DNA of 64,000 bases from assembly GCA_947359465.1 (NCBI GenBank), contig OX375872.1:5337741-5401740 (forward strand), written 5' to 3'. Shown one piece after another: positions 33,577 through 44,929 of the stretch. The notes beneath the pieces were generated by a model. That model made no database searches. It was not told where the DNA came from and worked only from the letters and a program-made list of their open reading frames with translations. The DNA is from Metellina segmentata (Eukaryota > Arthropoda > Arachnida > Araneae > Tetragnathidae). The first letter of the stretch is position 1. Every line of letters starts with the position of its first letter. The position numbers and the translations under genes are program-made.

Positions 33577-33593
33577 GCGCGCGCGCGCGCGCG
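33577..33593. repeat. GC dinucleotide microsatellite
   Basis: An alternating GC run of about 17-20 bases sits in otherwise AT-rich DNA. It is Z-DNA-prone in principle; no function is implied. Confidence 0.85.
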
Positions 33594-34276
33594 ATTCTAA
33601 ATGAAATTACTAAGCCGCACGTAAAAGGCAAAATATTCAACATTTTACGCTAATTACGACATATAATCGTTATATATGTGTGGGGTAAACAAATTAATCA
33701 CATTTTTAAGTTGCAGTGCCTCATTACACTCAAATATCGGACAAGACGCTGGGAACTATTTGTTTCGTTTGCTCTCAGCGTATTCCAATACTACCAAGAA
33801 AGCCTGTCATCGAGTATATCAAAAAACGTTTATGAACAAAAATACAAGAATCAATTTCGGCCAAGAATTTTTTCACGGTTTCAAAAAAAAAAAACGAATT
33901 ACGTACTTTATAATAATAAAGAAAATTTGCACTAATAGAACCCGTTACCCTTATAAAAATTACCTATAATTATAATGATCGGTTTACAATGGACAATATG
34001 CATGTTTTTCAAATTCATTTTAAAATGAAAGAGCACGAAAAACTACGTAGAAAAATGCCACTTACACTGCAATCTGACGACATTAATTATATTTAAAACG
34101 CTTTTTAAATTGCTCTGACGTCACTTTCAATTAAAAACTGCAGTCGCTGACGATTCTTGCCTGTGACGTCATAGTACACGATTTTCCCATCGAGCGTTTC
34201 TTGAACTGTGTTGTCTCTATGGGTATCTTTTTAGTAGTCTTATTTTTATAGATTTTTTATTAATTCACACACAGCA

Positions 34277-35180
34277 ATGGAAGATTCGAAAATAGTTAAA
34301 AAGAAGAATTAAAAATATTGTATTGTTCCGTTTGTGTCATAATTCAACGATTAAAACACCAAAAAAGTATTTTTTGTTGTATTAAAATTTGAACAAGTTC
34401 GTAGAAGATGGTGCAGCGTTATGAAAAGAGATGAAAAGAAAAACAAAAAGCTGTCTTCTACTTCTTGCTTGCATTGCTGTGAAGATCATTTTTCGGTAAG
34501 TTTAAAACACCAAAAATTATTTGTATTTTTAATCGTTTTTAAATAAGAATTGTGTGATTTAATCTTGTGGATGACTACTAGTGTTTTTGCTAAAACGAAA
34601 ACATTCTTTCTGTATCAAGTCCCTCATAATGCAAAATTTCTTGTTTCATGAAAAAGAATTTAATAAATAAATATAGGAATACTATATATTTATAAATCAA
34701 AACTGGTTAAAAAAATATAGAGAGCTAACATCAATAAACATTGAATTATTATGTTTGATAATTAATTTGCAGCTATTTATACACTTGGTAAAACTGTGTC
34801 ATATTTCTTCTTTAAACTGAATGATAAGTATTATGGAATAAGTGTCATTAGAATTAAGATTTATAATAAGAAATAATTCTTCTAACATAAATGTTCTAAC
34901 ATTCTTACATAAATGAAAAATTTAATTATTTTAAAAGTGAAAAGTTAGAATAAACGTAAAATTAATTTATTAAAAAAAAGCATTGTACAAATATTTCTAT
35001 TAAAAATAAGAAATTAAAGTTAAAAACTAGTGTTAACAAATTTTGATAAATAGTGCTACAAGTGAAAACTTTTAATTTATATTACTTTATTTTATAGTTA
35101 GAGAATGACATGGAAAACTACTGGGATTATCGTCTCTCTTGCAGTACGAAGCAACATAGTTTTAATGCTAAACAAACGAG
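34277..35180 (+). pseudogene. THAP-domain gene fragment, two exons
   Basis: Exon 1 (34277-34494) begins MEDSKIVKKKN, meets an in-frame TAA, then reads YCIVP and, after frame changes, LCHNSTIKTPKKYF, VRRRWCSVMKRDEK and CEDHFS, which is the C2CH zinc finger order of a THAP domain. A donor GTAAGT follows. Exon 2 (35098-35180) begins after TTTATAG with LENDMENYWDYRL and ends at GTGAAAG. THAP domains bind DNA in P-type transposases and derived host factors. The stop and shifts argue for a relic of a transposon gene. Confidence 0.7.
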
Positions 35181-35573
35181 GTGAAAGCTAATATTTTTAA
35201 ACAATTACGAATTTTGTTTTCAATTTGCATAATTTTATAAAACTGCACTAACAAAAATAATTTTTCTAAAATTAACGTAGAAAATTAATATTAAGTTAGC
35301 TTTCAAAATTCTCTATTTTGATACCCCTACAATTTTAATCTACTTTGAAATTATTTTCCTAATATAAAGCTCTTATTTGATATACTATTCTAATTATCTA
35401 TATAAAAAATCTATTTCAGAATGAATTGTGTTACTTATTAAGGAAAAGAGAACAACTATATATTAATATTCTATTTTCTTAAGTACAACTTTTTGATAAT
35501 AGCACTACTCTTTAAAAGCAATATAAAAATACATTTTTTTAAAATAAATATGTTGTACAAAATATCATCTTAC

Positions 35574-35724
35574 TCTTCGCTTTCACGTCTTTCATTTCTA
35601 CTCCCATAAAATTTGGATTGTTTCCCAGAAAAGAAAACATGGATATACCATCCAATTTTGGTAGATTATCCGACTGGCCTTTTACAAAGCCTTGTTCTAC
35701 AGTCGTTATTTTTAAAGAAGAAAT
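35574..35724 (-). pseudogene. Exon of a SWIM/YqaJ-type repeat protein gene (tentative)
   Basis: The exon has an acceptor TATACAG before 35724 and a donor GTAAGA after 35574, and no stops. It encodes SDNLPKLDGISMFSFLGNNP and EMKDVKAK. An LPK[LV]D block followed by a short spacer and a V-K-A block occurs in arthropod repeat proteins that also carry THAP, SWIM and YqaJ domains. It lies on the strand opposite the THAP exons, so the two are not exons of one gene in the present arrangement. The assignment rests on pattern memory only. Confidence 0.45.
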
Positions 35725-36212
35725 CTGTATAATAATAATATTGTAAAGACTATAATTCAACACAATTATTTAAAAAATAAAATTAGCGTGAAATCAATGA
35801 AAGCAACCTAAAATAACATGCAGCCGGCGAACGTAGCGAGAAATTTCATGTACTATGACGTCATACCAAGCTCCGCCCCGTGACTTTGACGCGTTTTTTA
35901 GTCGCTTATAACTCTTAAATTAAAACTTTTTGTGATTTTTAAAGTTGATTTTCGGATTGATCATGATCAAATTTGTAGAATATGTACCATTTTAGGACGT
36001 TTTGTGACATAGTGCATATTCCCTATTATTTGATTTATGGATTTAGAAATTTTAAATCTTGCCTCACTGATGAACCTCATTAGAATATTGCAATAAAAAG
36101 AAGGTAACATTTTGTGAATATGTCATTTTTTATAGGTACTTAATCCTATAAGTGTGTTCTAAGCTTCTTTATTGATATTGAAAAGTAATTAGTTTTTCAG
36201 TAATCTTATTAG

Positions 36213-36903
36213 TAGGGCAACTATTTGTAACAAATGCAACTTTTATTCACACGTTCTACGCTGCATGTAAAGTACTAAAACCAAAATTACTCCTGCATGG
36301 GGTGTATTGTGAGTTATAACCGCAACAAAAATGCAACTTTTTAAAATTTAACTTAAAATTAATATGAAATTACTTAATATGAAATTACTTTTTCATTTTT
36401 TGCCCTTTGAATCAACTTTTTGATCACATGTGTCTGATCTTCCGAACGTCGAAGTATTGCGGATCAAACAAGAAGTTCATGGAAAGAAGGTATTCGTCCT
36501 AACAGACGAAAGTGAAATAAATGGCAAGTACTCTAACACATTGGTTGACACTCTTGATAATCCAGAGGAAACTTGCGTAATTGACTGCAGAGTTTGCGAG
36601 GTCATAGTTGATCATCAATATGTTGTTCGCCTTGTAGATGACGTTTTAAGATCTCTGAATGTTGAGCGAAAGGATTTTGCACTTCTGCTATCCGATACTG
36701 CAAATACTTGTTTCACAATTGCAGAAAAGAGAGAGGTCCGCGAATTTCACACAAATGTGGACACCCAAAGTCAGTTTGATTCGATGCCAAGACGTTTTTC
36801 AAACAGCTGTGACTGTAGTTCGTGGAGACTTCACAAGACTTATTTTTGCAGGTTAAAATTGTTTGGAAAATTTAATCGTTTATGTATCTCAGTAATGTTT
36901 TGA
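36213..36903 (+). mobile_element. hAT-type element, 5' part, copy 1
   Basis: It starts TAGGGCAACTATTTG, matches the left end of 37259-38251 over about 260 bp, and continues into transposase coding that copy 2 lacks. Its right end cannot be found. It and copy 2 lie in the same orientation about 1 kb apart. Confidence 0.7.
36427..36850 (+). pseudogene. hAT-like transposase, N-terminal to middle part
   Basis: A frame of about 140 codons reads VEVLRIKQEVHGKKVFVLTD, then ESEINGKYSNTLVDTL and VDDVLRSLNVERKDFALLLS. A short basic start followed by a T-D-E-S block and VDDVLR..KDF.LLLSD occurs in CGGBP1-like hAT transposases, whose RNase H-like core begins there. The sequence after LSDTAN diverges and the frame ends at 36903 without the dimerisation domain, so it is truncated. 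Confidence 0.65.
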
Positions 36904-36946
36904 CATAACTTTCATGGTGTTGCAATTTTTACAAATATAGCGCATT

Positions 36947-37213
36947 TCAAAGTATTTTCTTTGAGATCCTTTTCATGGATTTTAAAAGGATATGATGTAA
37001 TGCCTGGATGAATGCCATGAAGCTTATTGTTTGTTTGTAAACTCGGATAATTTGCCATTCGTTCCAAACAATGTCTTGGACATCGTGTCGGAGAGCATAT
37101 GGAACGGGGAGACTCAAAGGGGTCACAACATTTTTCGCCGCTGCATCAGCTTGATCCTCGCCTGCTATCCCGACATGGCCAGGTATCCAACAAGAGGATG
37201 CCAAATCCACGCC
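36947..37213 (-). pseudogene. Non-LTR retrotransposon RNase H fragment
   Basis: The minus strand reads SSCWIPGHVGIAGEDQADAA, the C-terminal RNase H signature (W-[IV]-P-[GS]-H-x-G-I with an acidic/ADA block) found in Jockey/R1-type LINEs. It then decays. No endonuclease or reverse transcriptase is adjacent, so only the extreme 3' coding end remains. Confidence 0.75.
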
Positions 37214-37475
37214 AGGTGAGTTGTAGTTTCAACACAATATATGCCAATGGGTGATAAGTAGGGCAACTCTTTGCAACACACACATGCAACTTTTTTTCCA
37301 CACGTTCTACACTACATCTAAAGCACTAAAACCAAAATTTCTCCTTCATGGGGTGTATTGTAATCGAGTTATAACTGCAACATAAATGCAACTTACAGCA
37401 TAAATGCAACCCCTGCAACGTTTTAAAATGTACCTTAAAATTAATTTAAATTAATTCAATATTTCATTTTTTGCC

Positions 37476-38030
37476 CTCTGAATCAACCCCTCGATCCCGT
37501 GTGTCTGATCTTGCAAACGCCGAAGTATTGCGTATCAAATAAGAAGTTGTTACAGCATTGTATTACGCCGACCACTTTCCCCCACTGTAAAGGACATCGC
37601 GAGCGGTTTCAGTGGCGATGGCATTTTAGTGCGTCGTGTAAAAAAAGCAGTGTATAGCCCAGAGCTGCCAAAAACTTTGCTGGAAATCAAAAGCTGCTAC
37701 GAATGTTTGATTCGTCTCGTAGAAAAATCGGAATAGAAAGCGTACAACATCGAGACAGTGTATGAATATATCAGATCGATGGATTTTAAAGAAGATCCTT
37801 GCAACCTCAAAGCGTATCTTAAAAAACGATTGGAAAAGAATAATGACCTGACGGTTATTGCCACACTTTACCGAGATGATTTTCCCCAAGTTAGTATTTG
37901 TTACTTCAACAATGTCAGGCGATATCAGTCTCTGTTGAATGCAGTTTTTCAATGTTAAAGAAATTACTGGCCAAGGATGGGCCATTTAACAAAATGAATG
38001 TTCGTCTGTATTTAATGATGTAATATAATA
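37476..38030 (+). pseudogene. hAT-like transposase, internally deleted
   Basis: The start has the same EVLRIK segment as copy 1 but meets stops at once. The C-terminal part reads LDFKEDPC-like MDFKEDPCNLKAYLKKRLEK, and in another frame SVSVECSFSMLKKLLAKDGP, which is the hAT dimerisation motif (S-V-E-x-x-F-S-M-L). It thus belongs to the same protein as 36427-36850. Frame changes make it nonfunctional. Confidence 0.78.
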
Positions 38031-38118
38031 CTGTTGTACGCGACTAAAATTGTCAATAAATTTTTAATTTTTTCATTTTTTACGAATAATTTATTTTAGA
38101 TTGTAGGGTATCAAAAAT

Positions 38119-38218
38119 AAATGCAACTTTAGAGAATGATAAATGCAACTTTAGAGAATGATAAATGCAACTTTAGAGAATGATAAATGCAACTTTAGAG
38201 AATGATAAATGCAACTTT
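38119..38218 (+). repeat. 22-bp tandem repeats in a hAT subterminal region
   Basis: Four identical units AAATGCAACTTTAGAGAATG + AT (38119-38206) are followed by a partial unit. The AATGCAAC core also occurs at the other end of the element. In hAT elements short subterminal repeats bind transposase; here this role is inferred. Confidence 0.9.
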
Positions 38219-39027
38219 TCCCATTTTTACTGCAACAAAAAAGTTGCCCTAGTGATGAGGGTAGGGAGGCAATTCAAGACACTCTTTGAGTCCAATGAAG
38301 TCCATTAAAAAATCATGGACCCCTTTCCATGACTCAAAATACAATTTTTACCTTAAAAAGTTCTATGTTGCTGTTATATGCTCGATTAAAGTGTTATTTA
38401 AAGCTTTATTACCAAATCGGTTATGCTAAGTATCACCACATTTTGTGATTTTCTCCAGGATGAAAGATATTTTTCCGGATGGAAGACCTGGATAAGTAAT
38501 ATCACGATATAGATACTGTCTGTTGACTAACAAATACTTTTTCATTTTAAATTTGAACTCCAGCTAAGACTGCGGTCATGACTTTTAGAAATTTTGTGTG
38601 CCTGTATGCTACCGTTGAGAGTATTCCCACTGTTAAGATATTTAGAACAAAGTACCTTTGTTTTGCAGGCGTAAACCTCCGATTATATCGACGTATCTAA
38701 TGGCGTGATATTATCAACGATATTTTAATATCAACGATTTTTTATATGTGCTAAGCAAAACTCATGGCATTTATTTATAACCGCATTGTGCTTATGTTAT
38801 TTTTACAGCTGCTCAATTAAGATTCATATGTGTATGCTTTTCTTTTTTCTTCCAACTTTAATAAATTTTTGATAAAGATGCCAAAAAAGGCTTTCCACTT
38901 TTTTGTTCAATATTAGTCTCCCGTCTATGCAAGCCCTGTTCTTAATAACATACACACGTTTTAAATAAAATCTGTTATTTAATGAAAAATTGTGTACATT
39001 ATTATCTTTGTTCAATTGTGCATACAT

Positions 39028-39940
39028 TTATTGAATACTGAAAAGAATGCCCACCAGATCCTTCTCAAAAATCTCCCATATTTCATCTTCACTTCTTTCA
39101 AGCTCGGTTGCCTCTTTGGGCTTTGTGCCATACATTGCATATGAATTAAATTTCCTCAGCATTTCTTTACTACAATTATAGTCTACACAGCTTTCACTTC
39201 TAAATTTTTGTCCATACCTAACCATCATGATTGTCTCAGTTGTCTTCAGCTGTAGCGAGTTTCTGAGTTTACTTTTTACATTACTCAGTTGAAAAAACAT
39301 TCTCTCGACAGTTGCATTTTAAAATGGTTTACTCATTAAGTTCAATGCAAGCTTACAGAGATGTCTAAATTGATTTTCTCCAGCAGAATCTGTTAGTTTA
39401 TCCATAGATACCAAGAATTTGGCTGACACTTCGGAGATCAACGGTAACCAATCCCACTCTCTCTGGTACTTATCCACATTTTCACAGCTACGAATTGTGC
39501 AGCAAGTGGAACAATGCTATTCTTCACTTTTCTCACAGCATTATTGGGATGCAGTGTAGACAAATGATGCAGCCCTCAACATTATCTGGTAGCCTATTAC
39601 GTACTTCTTTTGCTAGTTGAACAGTGAATTCTTTACAGCGACGACATTCAACTGTTCACTTGATAATGTTTAAACTGTGACACCATGTTCATTCATTCAA
39701 TCGACTGGCACTCTAAACCGTTATATAATGGATATTATCTCACTTATGTGGATTCCGTTAAGACTACCTCGATTTTGTAAATCTTCTTCTTGACCTTTGT
39801 GCAACACGGAGTAGAAATGGTCACTGCGTAAAACACTCTGAACCTAGGTTAATCTCTATAAATCGTTATCACTTCTGAAAAACCAGCAACTCAAAACATC
39901 AAAAATCCTCTAGGCTAGTTTACAAGCGGCGTATTATAAT
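39028..39940 (-). pseudogene. hAT transposase, C-terminal half
   Basis: The minus strand reads, with some stops, WDWLPLISEVSAKFLVSMDK, LCKLALNLMSKPF, NATVER and MFFQLSNVKSKLRNSL. The A-x-V-E-R-x-F-S-x-x-x-x-V-K-S-x-x-R pattern is the hAT C-terminal dimerisation motif. It continues to TKPKEATELERSEDEIWEI. Upstream parts near 39600-39900 are weaker. It belongs to the element whose right end is at 40084. Confidence 0.8.
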
Positions 39941-39944
39941 TATA

Positions 39945-40084
39945 CTTCAAACCTCTACATAAACCTTTGTTCTTTTTTCCAAACCTCTGTTTTTACCTCT
40001 GAGCATTTTGTACCTCTATTTTTACCTCTGAAGCGAATTGAAACCTCTAGATCTACAGGTAAAACCTCTGAACTGGCACCCCTG
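39945..40084 (-). repeat. hAT terminus with repeated ACCTCT motif
   Basis: Seven ACCTCT copies occur in about 130 bp, and the segment ends in GGCACCCCTG, which is CAGGGGTGCC in element orientation. Terminal CAGGGG and clustered subterminal hexamers are typical of hAT. The left end of this element was not found, so it is probably truncated. Confidence 0.75.
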
Positions 40085-41538
40085 GTTCAGATGGTTTCTT
40101 TAATAAAGATTATTTTTCGATAAAATATATAACACTGAAAAAAAACTACATTGAACTGTCCATAACAATTATGGTAATACATAAATAACCCACCACTGAG
40201 GAGTAAAATATTCCCAAAAGATATAGATTAGGGTTATATGGAAATGTTTTGTAAAGTAGAATCGTTATTTCTCAAAAGGAAAACTTCCCTACAGTCAAGT
40301 ATCTTTTCTGTACACGTTCGCTGCTCGTCACTTTTTCACAGAAACCGACTTACTTTTTATATGATTGAAAAGTGCGCCAATACCAGAATAGATTGGCGTG
40401 GTATTGGCGGTACTTGTAGTTATTGCCCCGCCGTAGAAATGCTTTTTTTTACTAAAGCTATCAATTCGAACCCCCCCCCCCACACACACACACACCACAC
40501 CACCACCACCACCGTACCTTTACAACTAACTTCTAACCTTAATCCACGCCAATACCTAACATATAATGCCAATTGAAGCGGAGAACGATCACGCGAGATC
40601 AGCAGCGAACTTGTTAAAAATAACTAATGACATGTATAGCAGAACATAAAGGGATTGTACGTCATTGCACTGACACTAATATGAGAATATGTGGATAGAT
40701 ACAAACACGCTCTATATACAGTAAAAAAGCTCAACTATTTCAAAGAATTAAGTATTGGTTTAAGTATGAAAGCAGGCCCTGTCGCAATGAGCAATCAGTC
40801 ACAAACAAGCTTTTCCTCCAATCGTTTTAATTAATATCCACACACCTTTTCAATAAAGAAATTACATTAACAGAAATCATAGGAAATTATGTTTAAATAT
40901 TTCCTATGAATAATTTATATAATGCAATGGCAAGTTATGTTTATATTAGAAAATATAGTAAATTAAATTATTTAAGTGCCAAAAAAAAATTTTAAACAAT
41001 TTTTAAAAATTTAGTTAGAATTATTTTTCAAAAAAAAAAAGTATCTATTTTTTGGTTTTCAGTTCTTAAACTTGCCGTCTTCTTATATAAACACATCATA
41101 ATAATTTTATGGTATTAAAGGCTTATTCATCTCAATTTGGCAGAGAAAAGCTGTCTCACCTAGCACCTGAAAATATAAACGATTAAGAAAACATTTTACT
41201 TCCAATGTCATTCAGTTCAAGAGCAAAAACTGTCCGCTCGAACCTTCAAACACAGATGCCACTTGAACGCAACTCGCCGAGACAGCTATCAATACAACCT
41301 TGACTGTCGATTACTCCAACGAACGCTCATTTGGTTGCCACTTTTGGAGTTCGTTTTCATTTACGCTGTCCACCCGCACGATTCAAACCGACAATCCACA
41401 TCACAACTGATTCACTTTATAATCGCACAAACATGAAAAGCTGAATTAACGATATTGATACGAGAATTTTGAAAGAGCGACAGCTTAGTTTCGTTGTCAA
41501 CAAGAAAAATTCTTACACTGTCATCAAATCCTTTAAAC
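40085..41538. other. AT-rich sequence, no gene seen
   Basis: A C-run followed by CA/CCA simple repeats lies near 40471-40515. Short open frames show no domain. I see no supported feature. Confidence 0.4.
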
Positions 41539-42010
41539 CAGTGGTCCCCAACCCCCGGGCCGGTACCGGTCCGTTTATCAAATGGTACCGGGCCGTCCAA
41601 GAAATATTAAATTATTTCCATTTTATTTACTTTGGTGTATTTATCTCGGGTTTGTGCGGTTCTTATCTATGAAATGTCCACTCAAATTAGGAGGCTGTAA
41701 ATCAGAACTTGAAATTTGTTCTGTTACTAGAGCTTCAATTATGATTTCTGAATTCTGTATGTCTCCATTTTCTAATTTTGAAAAATGTGACAGCTGTTTT
41801 CAAGTTGCAGACAAAGTAGCTGCATTTAAATCCAAACTGAAGTTGTGGGGACGGCGCGTGAACAGAGGCATTTTGGACATGTTTCAGACATTAGCGGAAA
41901 TTTTAGGCGAGACTGAGCCTAAACATTCATTCTCCTAGTTCGTGCACGATCACCTGTCTTTGCTTTTAAAAGAGTTCGAGCGCTTCGAGGGTTTTTTGTG
42001 GCTGGGAAAC
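41539..42010 (+). mobile_element. hAT-type element fragment, ZBED-like
   Basis: It starts CAGTGGTCCCCAACCCC followed by repeated GGTACCGGGCCG-type sequence, the classical start of a large hAT group. The coding part begins about 240 bp later without the expected N-terminal domain, so the copy is internally deleted. A right terminus is not visible. Confidence 0.75.
41780..42010 (+). pseudogene. ZBED5/SCAND3-like hAT transposase fragment
   Basis: The frame reads VAAFKSKLKLWGRRVNRGIL, then LAEILGETEPKHSFS and, past a TAG, FVHDHLSLLLKEFERF. These words are characteristic of the ZBED5/FAM200/SCAND3 group of hAT-derived proteins. Only about 75 residues of the middle region remain. Confidence 0.8.
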
Positions 42011-43575
42011 TATTTTATTGATTTAGCGTTCTAGTGAGTTAAAATGTTAAATCACATTATATTAATTTTTTGGTGTAACTGTATTTTATTTTGAAGGCAT
42101 GTTTAAATCCAATTAAATTAAAATTAGTAAATCAAATCAATCTAAAATATAAACAATCAACGTATCATTCAGAGAAAATTTGAAAAATAGACATTTTCGA
42201 TTTCAATTTATGTACATTTTCATTTTTTTTATTACTTTACAAAATTACATTTTATCACAAATAAGTACTATTTGGAAGTTAAATATTAAAGCCCATTAGT
42301 GCCTGAATAGTTTTTCCTTCCATAATTTGTACAGTTGCAGCAGATAATGTGAAGTGAATAGGGAAAAATAATAAAAAATCATAAGTAAAACAAATCGAAT
42401 CGTACACAATACAATAAAGACACAGATAAAAAATTTCATGGAGTAATCTGTAAAACTGGCGGAGATATTCGCGATTGAAATTTGAACTTTTCCATGACTT
42501 GAAAAATGTGTTCTCCGTTGTTATCAGTCAGTTTTTCTGAGTTAAACAACGAATTCAAACAACAAAGAAAGGGGGGGGGGGGGAAAAAGATCAATGAAAA
42601 AAAAAAAACATCTGAAAACGTACTACGGTAAATAAAAAACCTGACTGTCCGAAATCACAATTTTCGTGCAACAACTAAAATCCACGATTAAAAACCTCTC
42701 GGCTATACAACCACGAACGAAGATTTACTATTTAATAATTTTATCCTGATAAACTTTGAGTGAGATGCGAATATGTCAGAAACAAATGCGCGTTATTCAG
42801 TGTGGCACATTGGAAAAGACACAGATGAGCAACAGCAAGAAATTCATTGCTACACAAAAAGATGGCGAGTGTGTTCATAAAGGTCACCATCGGCTGCAAT
42901 ACACATTTGTATTCGATCAAGCATGCCGGCATCAGAGGTGAAATCAGTCAAAATGTAAGAGAGGAAAATATATGCAGCGTTATTTTGAACTACAAAAATA
43001 GCTGAATAAGAATACTATATTTGTGTACTAATGTGTGTACAGAACATTGGTGCAGCCAGAAATTTTTTCTGAGGGGGGTTGGCAAATTTTTAGTCTGATG
43101 AAACACTATAAAGTTCACTAAAAAAAAATTATCTTTGGAAATAGGGAAAGGTTAATCCATAACCTCCCATGGCTGCCCCACTAGTACAGAATGTGTTTAT
43201 GATAAGCACGTATTTTTGCCTATTATTTAGCTTAAAAGCTCTACAAAGTCCACTATAAACAATGAAATTTGTCTTAGGAAAATGGGGAGGGGGCACCTTA
43301 CACATAAACTCAAATTTTGTAAAAGAGAAAAAAATATCTTGGCAACTTGTAAACAGTATAATTAAGTTGCATGAAGTTGAAAATGTTATTTTTAAGAATA
43401 TTTTTGAACATTTCACCAATGGTGAGATTTTTTTTTAAGAGTTGCAATTTTTCCAAAACTTTGATACAAAAATGTTATAAATGTATGTAACAAAAGAACA
43501 AATAAATAAATACTATTTTAATTAAACAGCATAAATTTTATATGAAAAAAATAAGCAGACACAAAAAATAACAAT
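42011..43575. other. AT-rich stretch with a possible small MITE
   Basis: Around 43047-43185 GGTGCAGCCAGAAATTTTTT and an inverted GGCTGCCCCACTA suggest a short MITE, but the ends are weak. A G-run lies at 42571. No gene is seen. Confidence 0.4.
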
Positions 43576-43922
43576 GGTACAGCTTAAGTCTACATTTATA
43601 GCATATACGTCCGTTAAGCTTAAGTCTACATTTATAGCATTATACGTCCGTTGCCACAACGGACTTGGCACTTTTTTGGCGCACTTCTAGTAGCGAGTAA
43701 TGACAGGTTAAGGTAACCTATCTGCATAACGGTTATTGCGGACATCCTGGACAAGTGGAAAGTATAAAAATTTCATTTCGAATATTCCAGAAAGTTCTTT
43801 CGAATTCCGTTATTTTGCGTTTGATTTCATCGGTTCATTTGAAATAATTCTTGCCTTGGCGACTTAAGTGCGCCAAAGGAAGGCCGTTGCCATCGCTATA
43901 AACGTAGACTGAAGCTGTACCC
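43576..43922. mobile_element. Free copy of the palindromic inner MITE
   Basis: It starts GGTACAGCTTAAGTCTAC and ends GTAGACTGAAGCTGTACC, the same termini as the unit inside the three CAGGGTGG elements. The flanks are unrelated to those hosts, so this unit can move by itself. A 40-bp segment near its left end is duplicated (43580-43660). No flanking duplication is visible, so it is old or rearranged. It has no Helitron or Harbinger insertion and thus gives an empty-site reference. Confidence 0.8.
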
Positions 43923-44929
43923 CTGTGGTAAAAAAATATAACTTAATTCAGTCCAAATTTACAACCTATTTTCGAATATAAAATAACTTTTTTTTTTCAA
44001 AATCTCTAATATAACTATATTTTTTCGTAAATATTCTTATTTTCTAATTAAATCAAATAAAACTTAAATAATAACTCGTGTATTATCCAAGAAACAATTT
44101 AACTTATTAAAACAATCATAAATATTGCCCTTAAAAGAAGCATCATTTTGAAAATTTTCGTTGCAAAAAATAGCTGCAGTCTGTTTAAACCGGTGGAAAA
44201 CCGCCTTGGAGAAATTCTAAAGTCGCCAAAGAAAGAAGTTTTAACAGATTTTGAAAGTACTTACTTGAATATTCAAAATGAAAATTTAAACTTTCCGCTT
44301 GCCGGAGGTTGCCATAAAAGATGAAATAACCGAGCATCTTATTTTCTAGTTAAAAGAAAAATCGCATTAAAAGCTGATCACCTTAAAATATTTAATTTAT
44401 ACCTTTTCCGACGCATTATGACGTTTCACGGCCGCTAGATAACAGCTCCGCTTTTTTATGAAACCGTAGCTTTACCTACGAAATATACAACAACGTACGC
44501 TAACTAGTTCAAAATCCAAGTTCTCCAGGCTTGCCATTAAACTAATAAGCTTATCACAAAGGATTCTTTTCAAAAAGGAATTAGCAACTTATCAGCTTGC
44601 AAAATTTATGAGTACAACGATGGCGATATATGTCTCATTTGGAGCAGTTTATAGGACAAAAAAGGCAAAAGTCGTAATTTTTTCTTAAAAAATTATACAA
44701 ATCGGTCATTTTCTCAAAAATTTACGATAAGGCGGAAGAATCTATCCCTGAAGTAAGGTAATGGTAATTTTTAGTTAACGTCGTACTAGAGCAACACAAC
44801 GGGCTATCCCTGAAGTAAGGACATATTCACTTTCATTATTATTTGTTTTTTTTTTCCGAAAAATTCTCGAAAGAAAAAAAAAGCAGAAATTCTAGGAAGA
44901 AAAAAAAGCGGAAATTCTCGAAAGAAAAA
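43923..44929. other. AT-rich stretch with a partial repeat, no gene seen
   Basis: Near 44205-44330 a segment in inverse orientation resembles part of the inner MITE family (CTTGGAGAAATTCTAAAGTCGCC). Otherwise no feature is supported. Confidence 0.4.

Larger units (their letters stand above)
32298..33600 (-). repeat. Long repeat, copy A
   Basis: The left part (32298-32768) matches copy C inverted and copy B (51266 onward) directly. A second part, about 33275-33560, matches copy B at 52830-53380. Between them copy A has about 500 bp not present in copy B. If read on the minus strand the element ends GCAATCTAG before T, a Helitron-like 3' end. A short conserved open frame lies at 33313-33417. 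The class is uncertain. Confidence 0.65.
37259..38251 (+). mobile_element. hAT-type element with 8-bp duplication, copy 2
   Basis: Termini TAGGGCAACTCTTTG and AAAAAAGTTGCCCTA form inverted repeats. The flanks GTGATAAG (37251-37258) and GTGATGAG (38252-38259) are an 8-bp duplication with one mismatch, as expected for hAT. It is 993 bp and has an internal deletion that joins the N-terminal coding start directly to the C-terminal dimerisation part. The subterminal regions repeat AAATGCAAC many times. Confidence 0.88.

Noticed and set aside
34277..35724. One host gene joining the THAP-like and LPKLDG exons
   Set aside because: The exons are on opposite strands and the THAP exon has an in-frame stop and shifts.
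40471..40515. His/Thr-rich peptide segment
   Set aside because: It is produced by a C-run and CA/CCA simple repeat.
42571..42582. G-run as a possible quadruplex
   Set aside because: It is a single homopolymer next to A-runs, without the spaced G-tracts needed for a supported call.
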